Source of the DNA: Mesaphorura yosii
Taxonomy: Eukaryota; Arthropoda; Collembola; Poduromorpha; Tullbergiidae
Length of the DNA stretch: 64,000 bases
Direction of reading: 5' to 3'
NCBI GenBank assembly: GCA_009869945.1
Contig: WIXG01000053.1
Span: 1 to 64,000 of the forward strand
Shown here in pieces: positions 11,441-24,116 of the stretch. Position 1 is the first letter of the stretch, and the number at the start of each line of letters is the position of its first letter. The notes under the pieces were generated by a model. The model was not told the origin of the DNA and made no database searches. It saw only the letters and a program-made list of their open reading frames with translations. The translations under genes were made by a program, and so were the position numbers.

Positions 11441-14400
11441 CTTGGGGCTTCTCGTTTCCAGACGCATCTCGTCTCCTCGTCAGCCGTGCGACACCGGCGT
11501 TTGCGATTGCGTTTGCATTTGCACTGCACTGCAGCGGGCATTGGCGTTGGCGTCATCATCTCTTCATCAGCACCGGGCTCAGAATCCATCTGTTTTGCAT
11601 ATTGCGCCATAACTTCTCGTCTTGTCGCCGTCAGCGTGAGCGTGAACGCAGGCGAGGCGGCGGTGTTAATTTCGAATGGAAGAGGCACGTCCCCATTTCC
11701 TTAACGCCAGCGCCATAATGATAATAATAACCTTGCATTACTAATTTGAGTCGAATGACTCGACAGACTTCGCAGAGAGACTCAAGAAAATGGAAACTTT
11801 CCACGTTGTTTTGAGCCAGTCCTAAACTTACTAATTTGTTTTCATTTTTATTAGCATGGAGAAAGTATAAACTCATAAAAACAAGGTACTCACGAAGAAA
11901 GTTTTCGTATTTTCTCATTCACGGAGAAAGACCGGGCGGTCGACGGGCGCGTGGCGAAGGCTCGGGTTCCTGGCCAGTTCAGCAGTCTGCTCTCCTTCCT
12001 GGCTGTGGGAGCTTGTTGTGTGCTCAGTAATATATTTATTAATAAATGTTTGTATTTATAAACTTGAGAAAAAATTGTACGGCAAACGCCGTTCGCGAGC
12101 GCGGTTTGCACTAGGCGTGCAAAGCAAACCAGAGCGAAATGGGAGACGACATTTCTCGACCAGCGCACAGTGTTTTGCTTTGCTGTGGCCTGAAAACTTT
12201 CACTGCCTCTTGCAGCAACGCTTCTTGTACTTATTTTCCTCATTTTAATAAATTACAATAACTTTTTCCTTGCGTCTTGGCTTCTGCTGCTGCCGCTCCT
12301 TATCAACTGCCTGCATTGCAACGTGCATTCTTTAGCTTTCCCTCCTGAGACTTGATATAATAATAATAATAGCAGCTAACTAACTAAAACTCCAACTTCC
12401 TCAGCCAAGCCAGCCTCCTGCCCGGCTCTTCCACCACCCGCCACCGCGCGTATATTAAAGTTATATTATTAGTTTTTTACTTACTTGCTCTCCTCAATCC
12501 TTCCCATTTCATCTTTTCTCGGCTTTTTTTTTTACTTTTTCATCTTTTACCTTTAATTACGTAAACTCTTTTCATTTTCCCTGCTCTCTTGTGGCACATC
12601 AACCGAACTTAACTGACTTCGTATGCAAGATAAAGAGAAAAGTTTTCCCCTTACCGGGCCCACGTTATTATCGCTATAAGCGATACCGTCACGACGGCCT
12701 TCGACGGTTCGCTGGCGTGCATTCCAGTATCAGCTCCATGCTCTGCTCTCAATTCTCAGAAACTTACTTTTACTTATTTAAGCGCGTTAAACCTGCCTGC
12801 TCTGCAGCTACCGTTCACAAATTTGCTCCTTCCGCGGACGGCGCGGGTGCATGCTTTCGACCGAGCAGACTTATTACTCATTTAATGTTCGCGGCCAGCT
12901 CACAACACTCGCATAATGCATGAATGCGTGTATGAATATGGTTTGATAATCTAGTCGAGATCACGCCGCGCGAATAGAGAATCTCTTACGTGCATTTGCG
13001 TCATTGCACAGATTGCGTTCATTGCGTTGTTTTGTGGAATTTAATATACACTCATTAGTGAGCGCTAAGAATCTGGACCATTAGCATTCTGCAATGCCCG
13101 GACAGAAACCAATCTGAGATTAATTTGATGTTGGCGTGTGGTATCGCATCGCATTATTATCCTTCACCGAAAGACAACAGCGCTAACCAATCTTTAATGA
13201 ACTCCCGAATTCATCAATCTGTTCTACCTGCTAGGGTCCAACATCGCATCTTCGAATAGCATTGCGTTTCGGTTTGAGTCTGGCAAGTTTTAATGAGAAC
13301 CTCGCAGACGCAACAAATGATCCTTTGGACAACGTGAAATGCTTGCATGCCTGACGCTGTCTGCGATGTTTTTCCGTGAAGTGGGTTATGTGAGCTCTCA
13401 TACAAATTTATTGCTTGCTCTTTGCTCTTTAATGAAAGTGGAATTCTCCGCTGCCAGCGAAGCGATGCTCGGTCACCATGGCGTGGTGTGGCTCTGCCAT
13501 TGATTATTTGGTTAGAAGGTTCGTTAACTTAAATTGTGTCTGCTGCTCCGAGTTGACTCATTTCGAGCTGAGCTGAGCGCTGCACGGGCGAAAGAACGGA
13601 AGAGGAGAGTCGAGTCGTTGACTCCGGGCAGGGCAGGAGAGTTTACTTAAAATCAAACTTTTTACCTGAAATTGGTGTGCAAAAATAGAAAACAGGAATC
13701 CACCGCTTTTATTGGTTAACTTACATTGCATTAGTGCTCCTGAACTCGTGTTCGGAAAGAGATAAGTTCATTAGTGTTTTTTCCGACTTGACTTGTGATT
13801 ATACAACAGCAAGTTGGGCCTCAGCGAACTTTCCCCGGCCAGAATGCAGGCTAGGGTTCGTAGGCACTTGTGCTACTTTCTCCCATCAACTCGTACGTGC
13901 ACTCGTACTTGAGCTTTATTGCATCAGCATCAGCAGCAGCACAATTTTTACTCTGGTAGAGTGGCTAATAGAACATATGTATTCATCTAAAACACAATTT
14001 CTCTTCACTAGCAGCCCCGTTGCCCTGCCTGACTGCCGTTTCAAAGCATTCCAGAATTGATCTCTCGCAGCCGACTGGCAGCAGCGCTTAAGAACAGTGC
14101 CTACCGTAAGTAATATAATTTCACTGCAGTCGCAGTCACAAGTCACACCTCGCCGTCCAGGCCATGCCATGCCAATTGAGATTAATGTCGTCCAGGTCAG
14201 CAAGGGTCAGCTCACTACAAACCATGACAAATTGGGTGCGAGTGAAAATATCATGCGTGTCGACAGCCACGGCTTGGATTCCCGGCTCGCAGTTGACCGA
14301 CTTGTTTTGAACCGCCTGGAAATCAACGACGTAAACAAAAACAGAAATCCAATCGCATCAAGATGAGACCCGCATTTCTACGCTGGCCATCGAAGGCTGT

Positions 14401-15887
14401 TCTCCGAGCAATTTGAAAATTTTGAGGCTGCGGAGCCGGAGCGCAATGTAAATTGAATTCAAATGGTAATTTTATACTGCAGTAGTCAATTCCAGGCCGC
14501 ATTTCTTCGAGCAGGAGTGCAGATTTTGATTTCTTTCTGCGTCTTCGACTGGTACGAGTGTAAGAATGCGCCTGATGCTCTGTTGTTTTCATTTATTTAA
14601 TTCCCCTCTTCCTATTTTTATTTTTCGGTCTGCCTCCGCCGGAGCCAGTCAGCCAGCTCATTACCATGCGTTTGTATGCATGCATGTACACTTACCAAAT
14701 ACTTTTACTTCCATTTCATTTCCATTACATTCCATTATAGTATCATTTTTCCTCTTATTCTTCGAGTTTCCACTCACTTCGTGCCGACGAGGCCGTAATT
14801 CGTTCGACAGCGGGAAAATCGTTTCCTTCCTTCCCGAACAGCAGCACGGCAAGGCAAGGCGTCGGTCGCTTTCTCTCGTCGACTCACTTCGATTTTGTAT
14901 TTGTGTCTGGCCCAACCCAGCCACAGCCACATTTATTGATTCCAATCTCAATGCGATTGCGATTCGATTGTCTGCTGACTGCGAACTCCGTTCAGTTTCG
15001 GAATTGGGACAGTGCACGAACGAGGCGAATGAATGACCTCATCGGATAATGTTTTTGTTTATAAATCTGGTAAATCGTTAATCTCAATTCTTAATCTTGG
15101 GACGCCGAGTGCAGCAGTGGAGTGGAATGGATGGGCGCGAGGAGGACATTAATCTCAACGATTATTACGGTAAGGTTCGATAATTCGAGCTTTTGTCCCA
15201 TGCACGCACGTCTCATGACACTTGATAATATGATGCCACACAGGAAGAAGACGAGACGAGACAAGGAGATTTAAATGTTCAGTGGACACCGTTTGGCCTG
15301 AGCGCTTAAATATTTACATTACGCTCTTTACCTTATTGCCTTGGTAGAAATGACAATTTTGAGGCGCGCAGGCAGGCCAAGTATAAAGTGGCACGAATCT
15401 CATTTCCCAATCTCCACCAGTCACCTTCTCTTCTGTTGCACACGCTCTGGAATGAGATGAGACGCAGAAAGCTGGCCAAGTGGCCAAGAATAGCACGCTG
15501 GCGCACTCGCACTGCTGTGTGGCGTTTCTTGGGCGTGGGACCATAACGAATTACAATTGACGATGGTTAGAGCTGATTTTCTCGCAGCGACGCGAAGGAG
15601 ACAATAATAAATGACAAAGACAAAAGAACGTCAACAAGGCAGGAGCACATTAAGCGAGGCGAGTAAACCACAATCCACCTCGAAAGTCGAAAGCAATGCA
15701 AAGGCAGTGTCGTAGGACAAGAAAGGTTACAATAACGACTGTGCAGGCACAGATCGCTGGTATTTATGTGTAATATGGTCAAAATATTGTTATTGCTGCG
15801 CGAGAGGCAAAAAGAAGATACATATCATCGTTACTCCAACAGGTAAAGTGAAATTGTTTCTTTTTCACTCCAGGAGGTCAGAGCCAG

Positions 15888-15905
15888 CGTCGTCGTCGTC
15901 GTCGT
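15888..15905. repeat. (CGT)6-type trinucleotide run
   Basis: Six CGT/GTC units in tandem, directly visible. No coding frame that uses it can be supported. Confidence 0.85.
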
Positions 15906-16069
15906 CTCCGTCATTTGTGAGCCACATCGCATCGCAACGCTTCGCCTGAACGCGATACGTAAACGACTTGAACCACACGGCTCAGGCTCAGACGTGTGCT
16001 TTGTCTTTAAACGCATAACAAAGCCAATTTCATAATTTGGTTAAAATCTCGCCTTGAAATCTACCACTC

Positions 16070-16098
16070 GTAGTCGCAGTCGCAGCCACAGCCACAGC
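16070..16098. repeat. GCAGTC / GCCACA hexamer array
   Basis: Tandem near-copies of AGTCGC followed by AGCCAC units, giving a 6-base period over about 29 bases. Confidence 0.6.
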
Positions 16099-18188
16099 AA
16101 ATGACAACAAGCACTCGAGTACATATTTCGAAATGATCTCTGTTCAGCGCCCGAGCCCTCGAAAATGTCATCTTTCAGATGAGTCTGAGCCTGATTCTGA
16201 GTCATGTCGCAGAAATGGCGCAATGCACTAGCAATTAAGGTACCTCACTCAGCCGGTCACAGCCGCATTACAGGATGACTAATGAGCTAATCCATAGCTT
16301 ATTAACGCGAGAGACGAGTGTCAAGACCGACAAAGAAGGCGAGGCCAGGTCAGTCGCATTCTAAAGCCTTGATTAGCGTGCTGCTGCGCTCACTTTTAAT
16401 GGAAAATCCCCCTACGGTGATGGCTCTAAAATATGTTGCCCGCGCCTGGGCCTCGTAAATTCCCAGTTGCTGAGATACGTGAAGCATAAAACGCACGCAG
16501 GCCAAAGAAATCTGAGCGCCCATTCAAAGTGCAAGTTGTAAGTCGCAAATAGCAAGTTTTGTGCTCTGCCATTTCGCCTTTCACCCTTCGCCTTTGCCAT
16601 AATTGCGAAAATATTTCCGCGGACAGTAATTAAATCTGAAGATAATTTTATAGCGTCGTAATTCATGACGGCGTGCAATAAATAATGTATGTAGTTCACA
16701 AAAGTTTTCTTTGCAACTTATTTTGGAGCACACGTGAACGCGCATTCAGAACGCAGGAGCCAGAACAGAGCGCTGGGTGACTTGACTCTGACTTAGCCGC
16801 AGTACAATCTTGAGATTTCTGAAAAATAGTATAATTGACCTCAATATTATCGTCAGTCAAGACCACTTACGCCTTTGCCTGCTCATCGCGAAAGATTTTG
16901 GATGCTAAGTCTGACAAGCTCCGGAGCAGTTCAGTGCGTCATATTCGTCTTTGTCTTCATCATCATCTGCTCTGCTCTGAGTTTGGCTTTTTCTTAAAAT
17001 TAATCTCTCCAAATCCTATTACGAGCCGGGTCTACGGCCTCGCATTAATAAAAAATGAAAAGTTTGAGTCCAACTCTTGCCTCGTGAAAAGGGAAAACAA
17101 AAAGGCCAGCTTTCATCTCCTCGCGCTGCCTGCCTGCCTTCTTGTAAAGTAAACTGTGAACATGAGCAGACATAAACATCGTGCATCGTAAGGAACAAAA
17201 CGAGACCAGGACCGGCTGACCGTGCGGTGGAACGAAATACGAAATGACAAGTTTTTATTTCTTTTGGCTCTCATAAATCCTGGCGTTGTTAAAAGCCCGA
17301 CCGTGGATTCGTGCACGAAGCATACATATTAATATGAAGTACAATAATTTACATCTTGTTTAATAAAATGTTGATTTACATTTGCGCATCGTGATTGTAT
17401 GCGCAGTGCAATAATAATTATTTCATTTTTATTGGATTTGCGCAGAAAACTCGTCCGAGATTCGTTTCGCAGCAATCGCATCGCAGTGCATTGCAATTGT
17501 GATGCAACTGCTGCAATGATTCTGTGATTCAATGTCCTTTCCCGTTTCATTTCGTTTCAATTTCCATGCTTTCGCATCATTCTTCTTCTTGTCTCTGCTA
17601 TGCTCTGTTCTGCTCCGGCTCGGACTTGTCGTTCGTTCTCATCGCGCAGGAATGCGGCTTTGGATTGCCTGTTTCAAGTTTTTACTCTTCTCCTCTGGTT
17701 TGTGTCTTTTAATCACTCACTTCCATCTCCACAATTCTTCCACTGCCATTGCCATTGCCAGCGTGCAATGCTAATCCCCAACCGACGACGAAGACGACGG
17801 CTAATTCAAGCTAATCCTGCTCGTCTTCATCGTGTCGTGGTTCTTGTACTTGTTTTACTTGTTGTTAGCTGGGATTCATGTCCAAGTTCATAATTTATCC
17901 TAAAAGGTGATCACGTATGCAAACTCTTGTGACTCTGATTGCGATCGCATGTTGGTTTTCTGCTGGTGTCCGCGTTCGCGTTCATTGCGCCATTGGTGTG
18001 GTAATAAAGTGCCATAATGTATGTTCAGGAATATAATTCTTGATTCCCGATCTCTGCGACTCTTTGCAATGCAATGCATACATACACGTATACGTACAAG
18101 TCTTGGCATTTTACGCGCATATGGAAAATCTTATTTCACTTTTACTACTTAATTTTTATGGCACTGGTTACAATGCGCATTCGGAATT

Positions 18189-18233
18189 TACATTTACATT
18201 TGCATTTGCACTCGCATTCACATTCACATTCAC
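18189..18233. repeat. CATTTG / CATTCA hexamer array
   Basis: About seven tandem degenerate units of a CATTTR or CATTCA hexamer run without interruption. It is a local, diverged 6-base satellite. Confidence 0.65.
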
Positions 18234-20490
18234 GCGAACGTGAAAATGGAAATTATGGAATCCCAGAGACGAGCTGTGAGAAGGGCGAAGGCGAAAGAAG
18301 ACGAAGAAGAAGAGACAACGCATCATCATCATTTTCATCCGCGCTGATGTTGATGCTGATGAGAACCAGATACAAAAGATTACAACAAAGTAATTTGGTA
18401 TACACGAGCAATGCACTGAGCAGTGAGTTGCAGAGTAGTCTTTATTTCCATTAGGCAGGCACGGAGAATGAGTCAAAGACGACGAGACGGACGAAAAACC
18501 ACACGTAAAGACAAAAACCATGTTTCGAATCTCTCGAGCATCTCTGCCGCCGTGCCGCAGCAGCAGCCTTCAATTTCAGCCGTGTGTTGGGGTTTTTGAT
18601 GGAGCCTTTGCCTTTTTTGCTCCTGTGAACTGCTCAATCATTTCTCGAGCAACCCCAAATTGCATTGTGGCAGCGACCGGATGGATGGCAGTCGGCAGTG
18701 CTATTGAATTGAAAAAGCAGAGAATGAACTGGACGAAATCTCATTACATTTTATGGTCGCGTAATGGATTCTCAATTATTCGCCTGAATATTCGAGTATT
18801 CGCATCCCGCATGCTTATTAGGTTGACCTCATCTGCCGGCAAAAACAAATGAGAGCTTGTTCGACCGCTGACCCTTTTCATCGGCTCGACGACTGGAATT
18901 CTTGAATATTGAGCAGTATTTCGCGGTAAGCGTACGAAAGGAAGTTGACCTTTCCGCGACGCTTGTTCGTGGAGGCTCGCTGTCTCTGCAAGAAGCACTA
19001 TAATAATAAACTCAATACGGGACGGCGGACAGACTTCATTACACCACGCCGCCACACCAGCTCCCACTCTCAAACTCACCACCACGTGGAATGCAATTCA
19101 TCTAATCCTTTTCATCTGTAAAACATCCTCGAGCTGTTGTGCCTTATTGCAGGATGCAAATTCGAAGCCATGCGCTTACGCACCGCACCTCGTGAACACA
19201 TGAAACCCCAGAGTAATGCAAGAATTGAGGCTCGGATGCCGCGCTGAGCACACGAGCTTAAGGAAATTTATATTTTTACACTGTACTGCCAGAGAAATAA
19301 TGTCGTGGTCGTGGATCTTGAATGAGAGAACACAAAAGACCACCCAAAACAAAAGAATTTATGAGACAAATCAGACGCAATCTGATGCAGCCCTGCTAAA
19401 ACAACTGAACAACATGACAAGGCCTCAAGAAGTGAAACAACTACCAAAATCCCTGCATTTCTTGCAGTCGCTCTCGGAAGAGATGTCATTCGTAATAAAT
19501 CAAAATCTTAAAACAGTGGAGCAGAGTAGAGCAGCAGCACGGAGGAGACGCCAGAGTTAACCATAATGCCCTACTTTTGCTTTTTGCGTTCTCACAGACC
19601 ACGTTAAGTTATCCAGGCGGGCGGTTGGACGACGACCCTTCTCGAAATGCTGACGTCGACGCCGAGCCGAGTTTGACTTTGCATTTGTTCTGAAGCAGGG
19701 ATTATGAATTTGGACTTTTTATGAAAGCCCATCCATCATGACGCAAATCGAGCCTCTAATTCTTTGTCACTCAATCAGTGAACCAAGTCTTCTGCAGCAG
19801 CGACCGAAATGGCCGAGTCTTTGCGTATTGCGTAATTCACAATGCAGTGATTTGTTGTCAATTTTGTTTGGTGAGCTTACCTTCAGGATTTCCGCCGGAA
19901 AGTCACAAGCTTTTTTTTTTACTAATTATGGCGCCGGAATTCGCAGGCAGGGAATTTTAGAACCGTCCATTGCAAGTACAAATTGCCGATTGTTAAGCAA
20001 TCCAAGAGCAGAAATTTCAGTCTCGGCTTGTGTTTCACAGTTCACAGGAAATTTGACGTTTTGCGGATTTCGGCTGGCGTGTCTCACTTGGGGGCCTAAA
20101 CGCGTCTGTGCCGCGTGGCCTTTGTCACTCGCTTTCACTACTTACAACTCGTCGTTTCCGCGTCTGTTTTCCACACGAATGAAATTGTTGTCAATGCAGC
20201 AGAGACGCTCAAATTAAAAATTATCGTACAAGCTCAACTCATCCAGATTCGCACAGAAGTTAAAGAATTGTAATTCACTCACAGTCACAGTAGTAATTAA
20301 GTACTACAGTTTCAGCAGTTAATAACAGCGGTTATACCCTGATACAGTGTGAGATTAAAACTTCAGCTAAATCTATCAGCTCTGATTAAGGTTCAGTTCC
20401 AAGCACACAGAGTACAAAATCTCATTCAACCAGCGCACGGAGAGGGCGAAGACGATGCTACGATTCGAGTTTGATGTTTGAGAGATCGTG

Positions 20491-20512
20491 CAACGCAACG
20501 CAAAGCAACGCA
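20491..20512. repeat. CAACG pentamer run
   Basis: Tandem CAACG/CAAAG units, about four to five copies with one substitution. A shorter CAACG run occurs near 1065. Confidence 0.6.
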
Positions 20513-23500
20513 ATGTGAGAATTCTGAGACCGAAACGTGCTACACTTCCACTCTCGACCAAGATCAACTGAGAACTGGTGAGAATAGAGCGAGCACCATC
20601 GAATTCATAAGAAGATTCACGTTGGCAGGCTGGAGGAATTACAGACGTTAAAGCCGGAGTGGAGAACTCGTTTACTGCGTGGGGAAACTCGAACGAACGA
20701 CTGAACGAAGCCAAGGCTCGACGAAGCCTGAGCAGTGCAGAGCGCCCGAGTTGCCTGATACTTTAATTTTTTTTTATTTTACTGCTTTTTGCTATGGATT
20801 CTCGCCGAATTATATTTTTATGTGGAATTCCCCCTTAACAACTTTTCCACTACGTTTCGAAGACTGGCTCCGGTCTTTCTCCACTGCTCCGCATTTCCCA
20901 CAACTTGATTGAGTTCCTGAACCACTTTGCGGCAGAGGTGCCAACTGCTGCCCGCTTTTAACTGCTAAACTGCTGCTGTGCGAAATCCGGTCGTAATTAA
21001 CAAACTTGCCAGTTGCCAATTCGGCAACGAGTCGATGCTGGAGCCACGTCGCTAATTCCGAACCTCTGAAGGCATTTGGTTGTTATGACTGGAGCCAGAA
21101 GCAGAACAGCTTTTAGCTTCATTTTCGGCCTCTTGTCTCTGTCTTTCATCTCCAATTTTTCGAGAGTGCATCCAAGACACGGCAGCGCAGCGAGTGCTTG
21201 GAGGAACTCATCTTCCCAATCTTTATCCTCATCTCCTCCGCTGCTGGTGCATTTCCCCTTGGCTTCAGACGTGGGGTGGCGTGGTCCTGGTGTCTGTTTC
21301 TGCGTCCTTCTCAAAATCTTGCTTCATCATCATCACCGTGCGGAGGAAGCATCTGTTCATTACATTAGACCGAATCTCCACGCTTCTGCCAGCAACATCG
21401 CCAATGCCTGCCATGGCTTGGCTTGGGCAGGAACACCGACAATAACATCCAGGACCAAAAATCATACGCCGCCATCCAGGTCGAAACCGCACACGAAGAG
21501 CACCGATGGCAAACGCTGAATTCTGCTTCCCGAGCACCGCATCCACCTTTGCTGAATTTCAATCCGGGACTGAATACATTAACAACGGTCGGCCAAGAAT
21601 TGTGGGTTTCTTCGAATCCAATTTCCTACGTAAAAGAATGCAGCGGCACAGCGTGGTGTGAAGAGACAGCTTAAAATCCCTTCTTTCACACTTCCACTTT
21701 CAGCAGCCGTCTTTTGTTCTGAATGCAAATGCGAGGCCGAGTGCATATTTCACGGAGCGGCAGTACATTACGCTCTACATTTGAAATAAATTAGTGACAT
21801 TTTACCGTCGTCGTTTGTCTTCCGCAGCGACTGCAGTCATCTTACTCGCTGCGCCGCTCTGGATTGAAGAACCCATTTAATTGCTGCTATTACACATATT
21901 AAACATCCACCGGGAAGATTTACGGAGATCCAAATTACCTCTGTGACTTTGCTCCTGCTTCGCATTAGGAAAGTAATTTCATCTCGGATTTTGCTCTTCT
22001 TCGGCCCTACCCGTGGAGTTTGACTTTCCAAACTAATTCTTTCTCCGCGTGTCGCGTGAAGTCTTTTTCGGCCCAAATAATGGACTAATAACATTACACG
22101 AGTCGTGCGCAACATAAAACGCGAGCGCTGTGATAATTTGGTATTAAGAGTGTCGCCACTGATACGGGCAAGGCGAGATGCGTGAGCAAGCCAAAATTCC
22201 TATACTGCAAGAATAACGCAGATGACACGAGCTATAAAAAGAAGTCGCAGTCGCTGTAGGAAACGTTTTCATTTCGTTTCACCTCTCATCAAATTCAACT
22301 TTCACCCTCAAATTCTTTACCTGCTGCAGACGTTGGCTTTCACGACTCCTTCAACTTTCACTTCATCATCTTCCTCGCAGTCTATGAATAACTCTATACA
22401 CACGTGCGCGTGCTCCACTGCTTCACCTCTGCTGCTGCTGGAAAACTCAACAGAAGAGGAACCAGAGTGGAGGAAATCTCATTCTTGTCACGACTCGGAA
22501 TTTTTCTATCTACCGTTGCTCGGCCAAAGAGTCTCGAACTGTGATCCGGCACACCTTTTCAGGGCAGACGGGGGATGATGGCCATCGCCGTCTTTTACAG
22601 CTTGTACATTTTTAATCAAAACCTATTTAAGAATGGACAGCACGAGTTGTAATGCGTTTAATCCTCGGATAGAGGCTGGCAGGCGGGCGGAGGGTTGTTG
22701 CCGCCGATTTATGCGTCCACAAATTTTGACGGTGATGATTCGCTGGCATTTAAGATGACGGCAGCCATCAATGGCTCGAAGGTGCAACTGCAATTTGTAC
22801 ATTTGCCGGTTGTAGTTGATCACATTACGCGTTACTGCTTCTTTTACAGTGTACAAGCATGGAGGCAAGTCAACGTTTTTATTAATACGACCTGTGATGG
22901 ATACTTTTCCCAGAGAAAGTGAAGGCGAGTAATGGGCACGAGGAGGCCGAGAGCGTCGGAGTCGGAGTCGAAGTAGTTCGACCCACCCGACTCAAAGTGC
23001 ATTATTGTTATTTTGCAATTTCTGTGATGACTTTGCACTTTGGCCGCTGGACACGCTGATAAAACCTCTCGCACGAGGAAGCTTAAGTTTCTCCGTAAAA
23101 TTATTATTCCAGACACCACTCATGGACTAAATTTCTTAATGCACTTACGAGAACAGCCTTCTCACCCTCACTTTGCTCTACTCCTCTGCTGCTCGTCTTA
23201 ATGAAATTAGATAAGCGGGGTCACTTCTAACTTGCTCTGCTGCGCCTTTGCACTCTGCTCACTTCGTCTTTGTAAACCTGTCAAATCTCCGGTTTGTTCC
23301 GCACCGCCAAACTCGACTGCCTGGCCTCAACGGCCTCACACATCAAATATTCATAAAGTCCAAACTGGCAATAATATGCTAATTTATAGGAAATTATTTT
23401 CTTGGGCTGTAAAAATCTTTCCACCTTGTCGCCTTTCTCTTTTCTCTTGAGTGCTCTTTCCCCGTCCGCGTCCGTCCTCGCCGTGCTGTGGTGGTATTGG

Positions 23501-24116
23501 TAAATGGTGCAGGGATGAGCTATGAGATTGCGATCATGCTTGTGAATTCATGGTAGGGCAGGACAGGACAGAGGCTGCTTACACCTCGAGAGACAAGCAT
23601 TAGCATATTATTACAATGTACTCGGCACTCGACACTCGGATCATCCTGCAGAATGGTAATAAAGAACGGAAATGGAACGGTGAATTCTGAATTCGTGAAA
23701 CAGTCGAGAATCGAGATGCCTGCACAATAAAGAAACACACTGGCTGGCTGGCATCCTTGCTGCTTGATGCAATGCGAACTGCACCCAGCGCAGAATTATT
23801 TCATACACAAAGAAGAGACGCCGATAGACGCGATGCCCGCGTTGATGCTATGAAAGACCTCACACAACCCACACCTCACACGAGACGCGACACTCGCGTC
23901 GCATTGTATAGCGAAAGGATTAATGTGAATCAGAATCATTTGCATGTTGTAAACTTGACTTGACTGACACAGTTGGCTTTGATTTCGTAATTGATTAGTT
24001 CTGATTTCAATCCTTCAAGAGAGATTCCAATTAATTTGAAGATTCAGTTCGTAAATAATATCCTCTTCATTCACTTGAAGATTCTTTCACTTTGCTTATT
24101 AATTGTTCGAGATAAA

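Larger units (their letters stand above)
10681..24116. other. gene-free stretch, intergenic or intronic
   Basis: No supportable coding exon, tRNA or rRNA was seen. The stretch contains a short perfect hairpin (11419-11440), simple repeats (15888-15905, 16070-16098, 18189-18233, 20491-20512) and scattered AT-rich palindromic patches. Open frames up to about 150 codons occur but are low-complexity and are contradicted by overlapping frames on the other strand. Its 3' end holds the promoter and 5' leader of the BCL7-like gene, whose transcription start I could not place. Confidence 0.5.
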
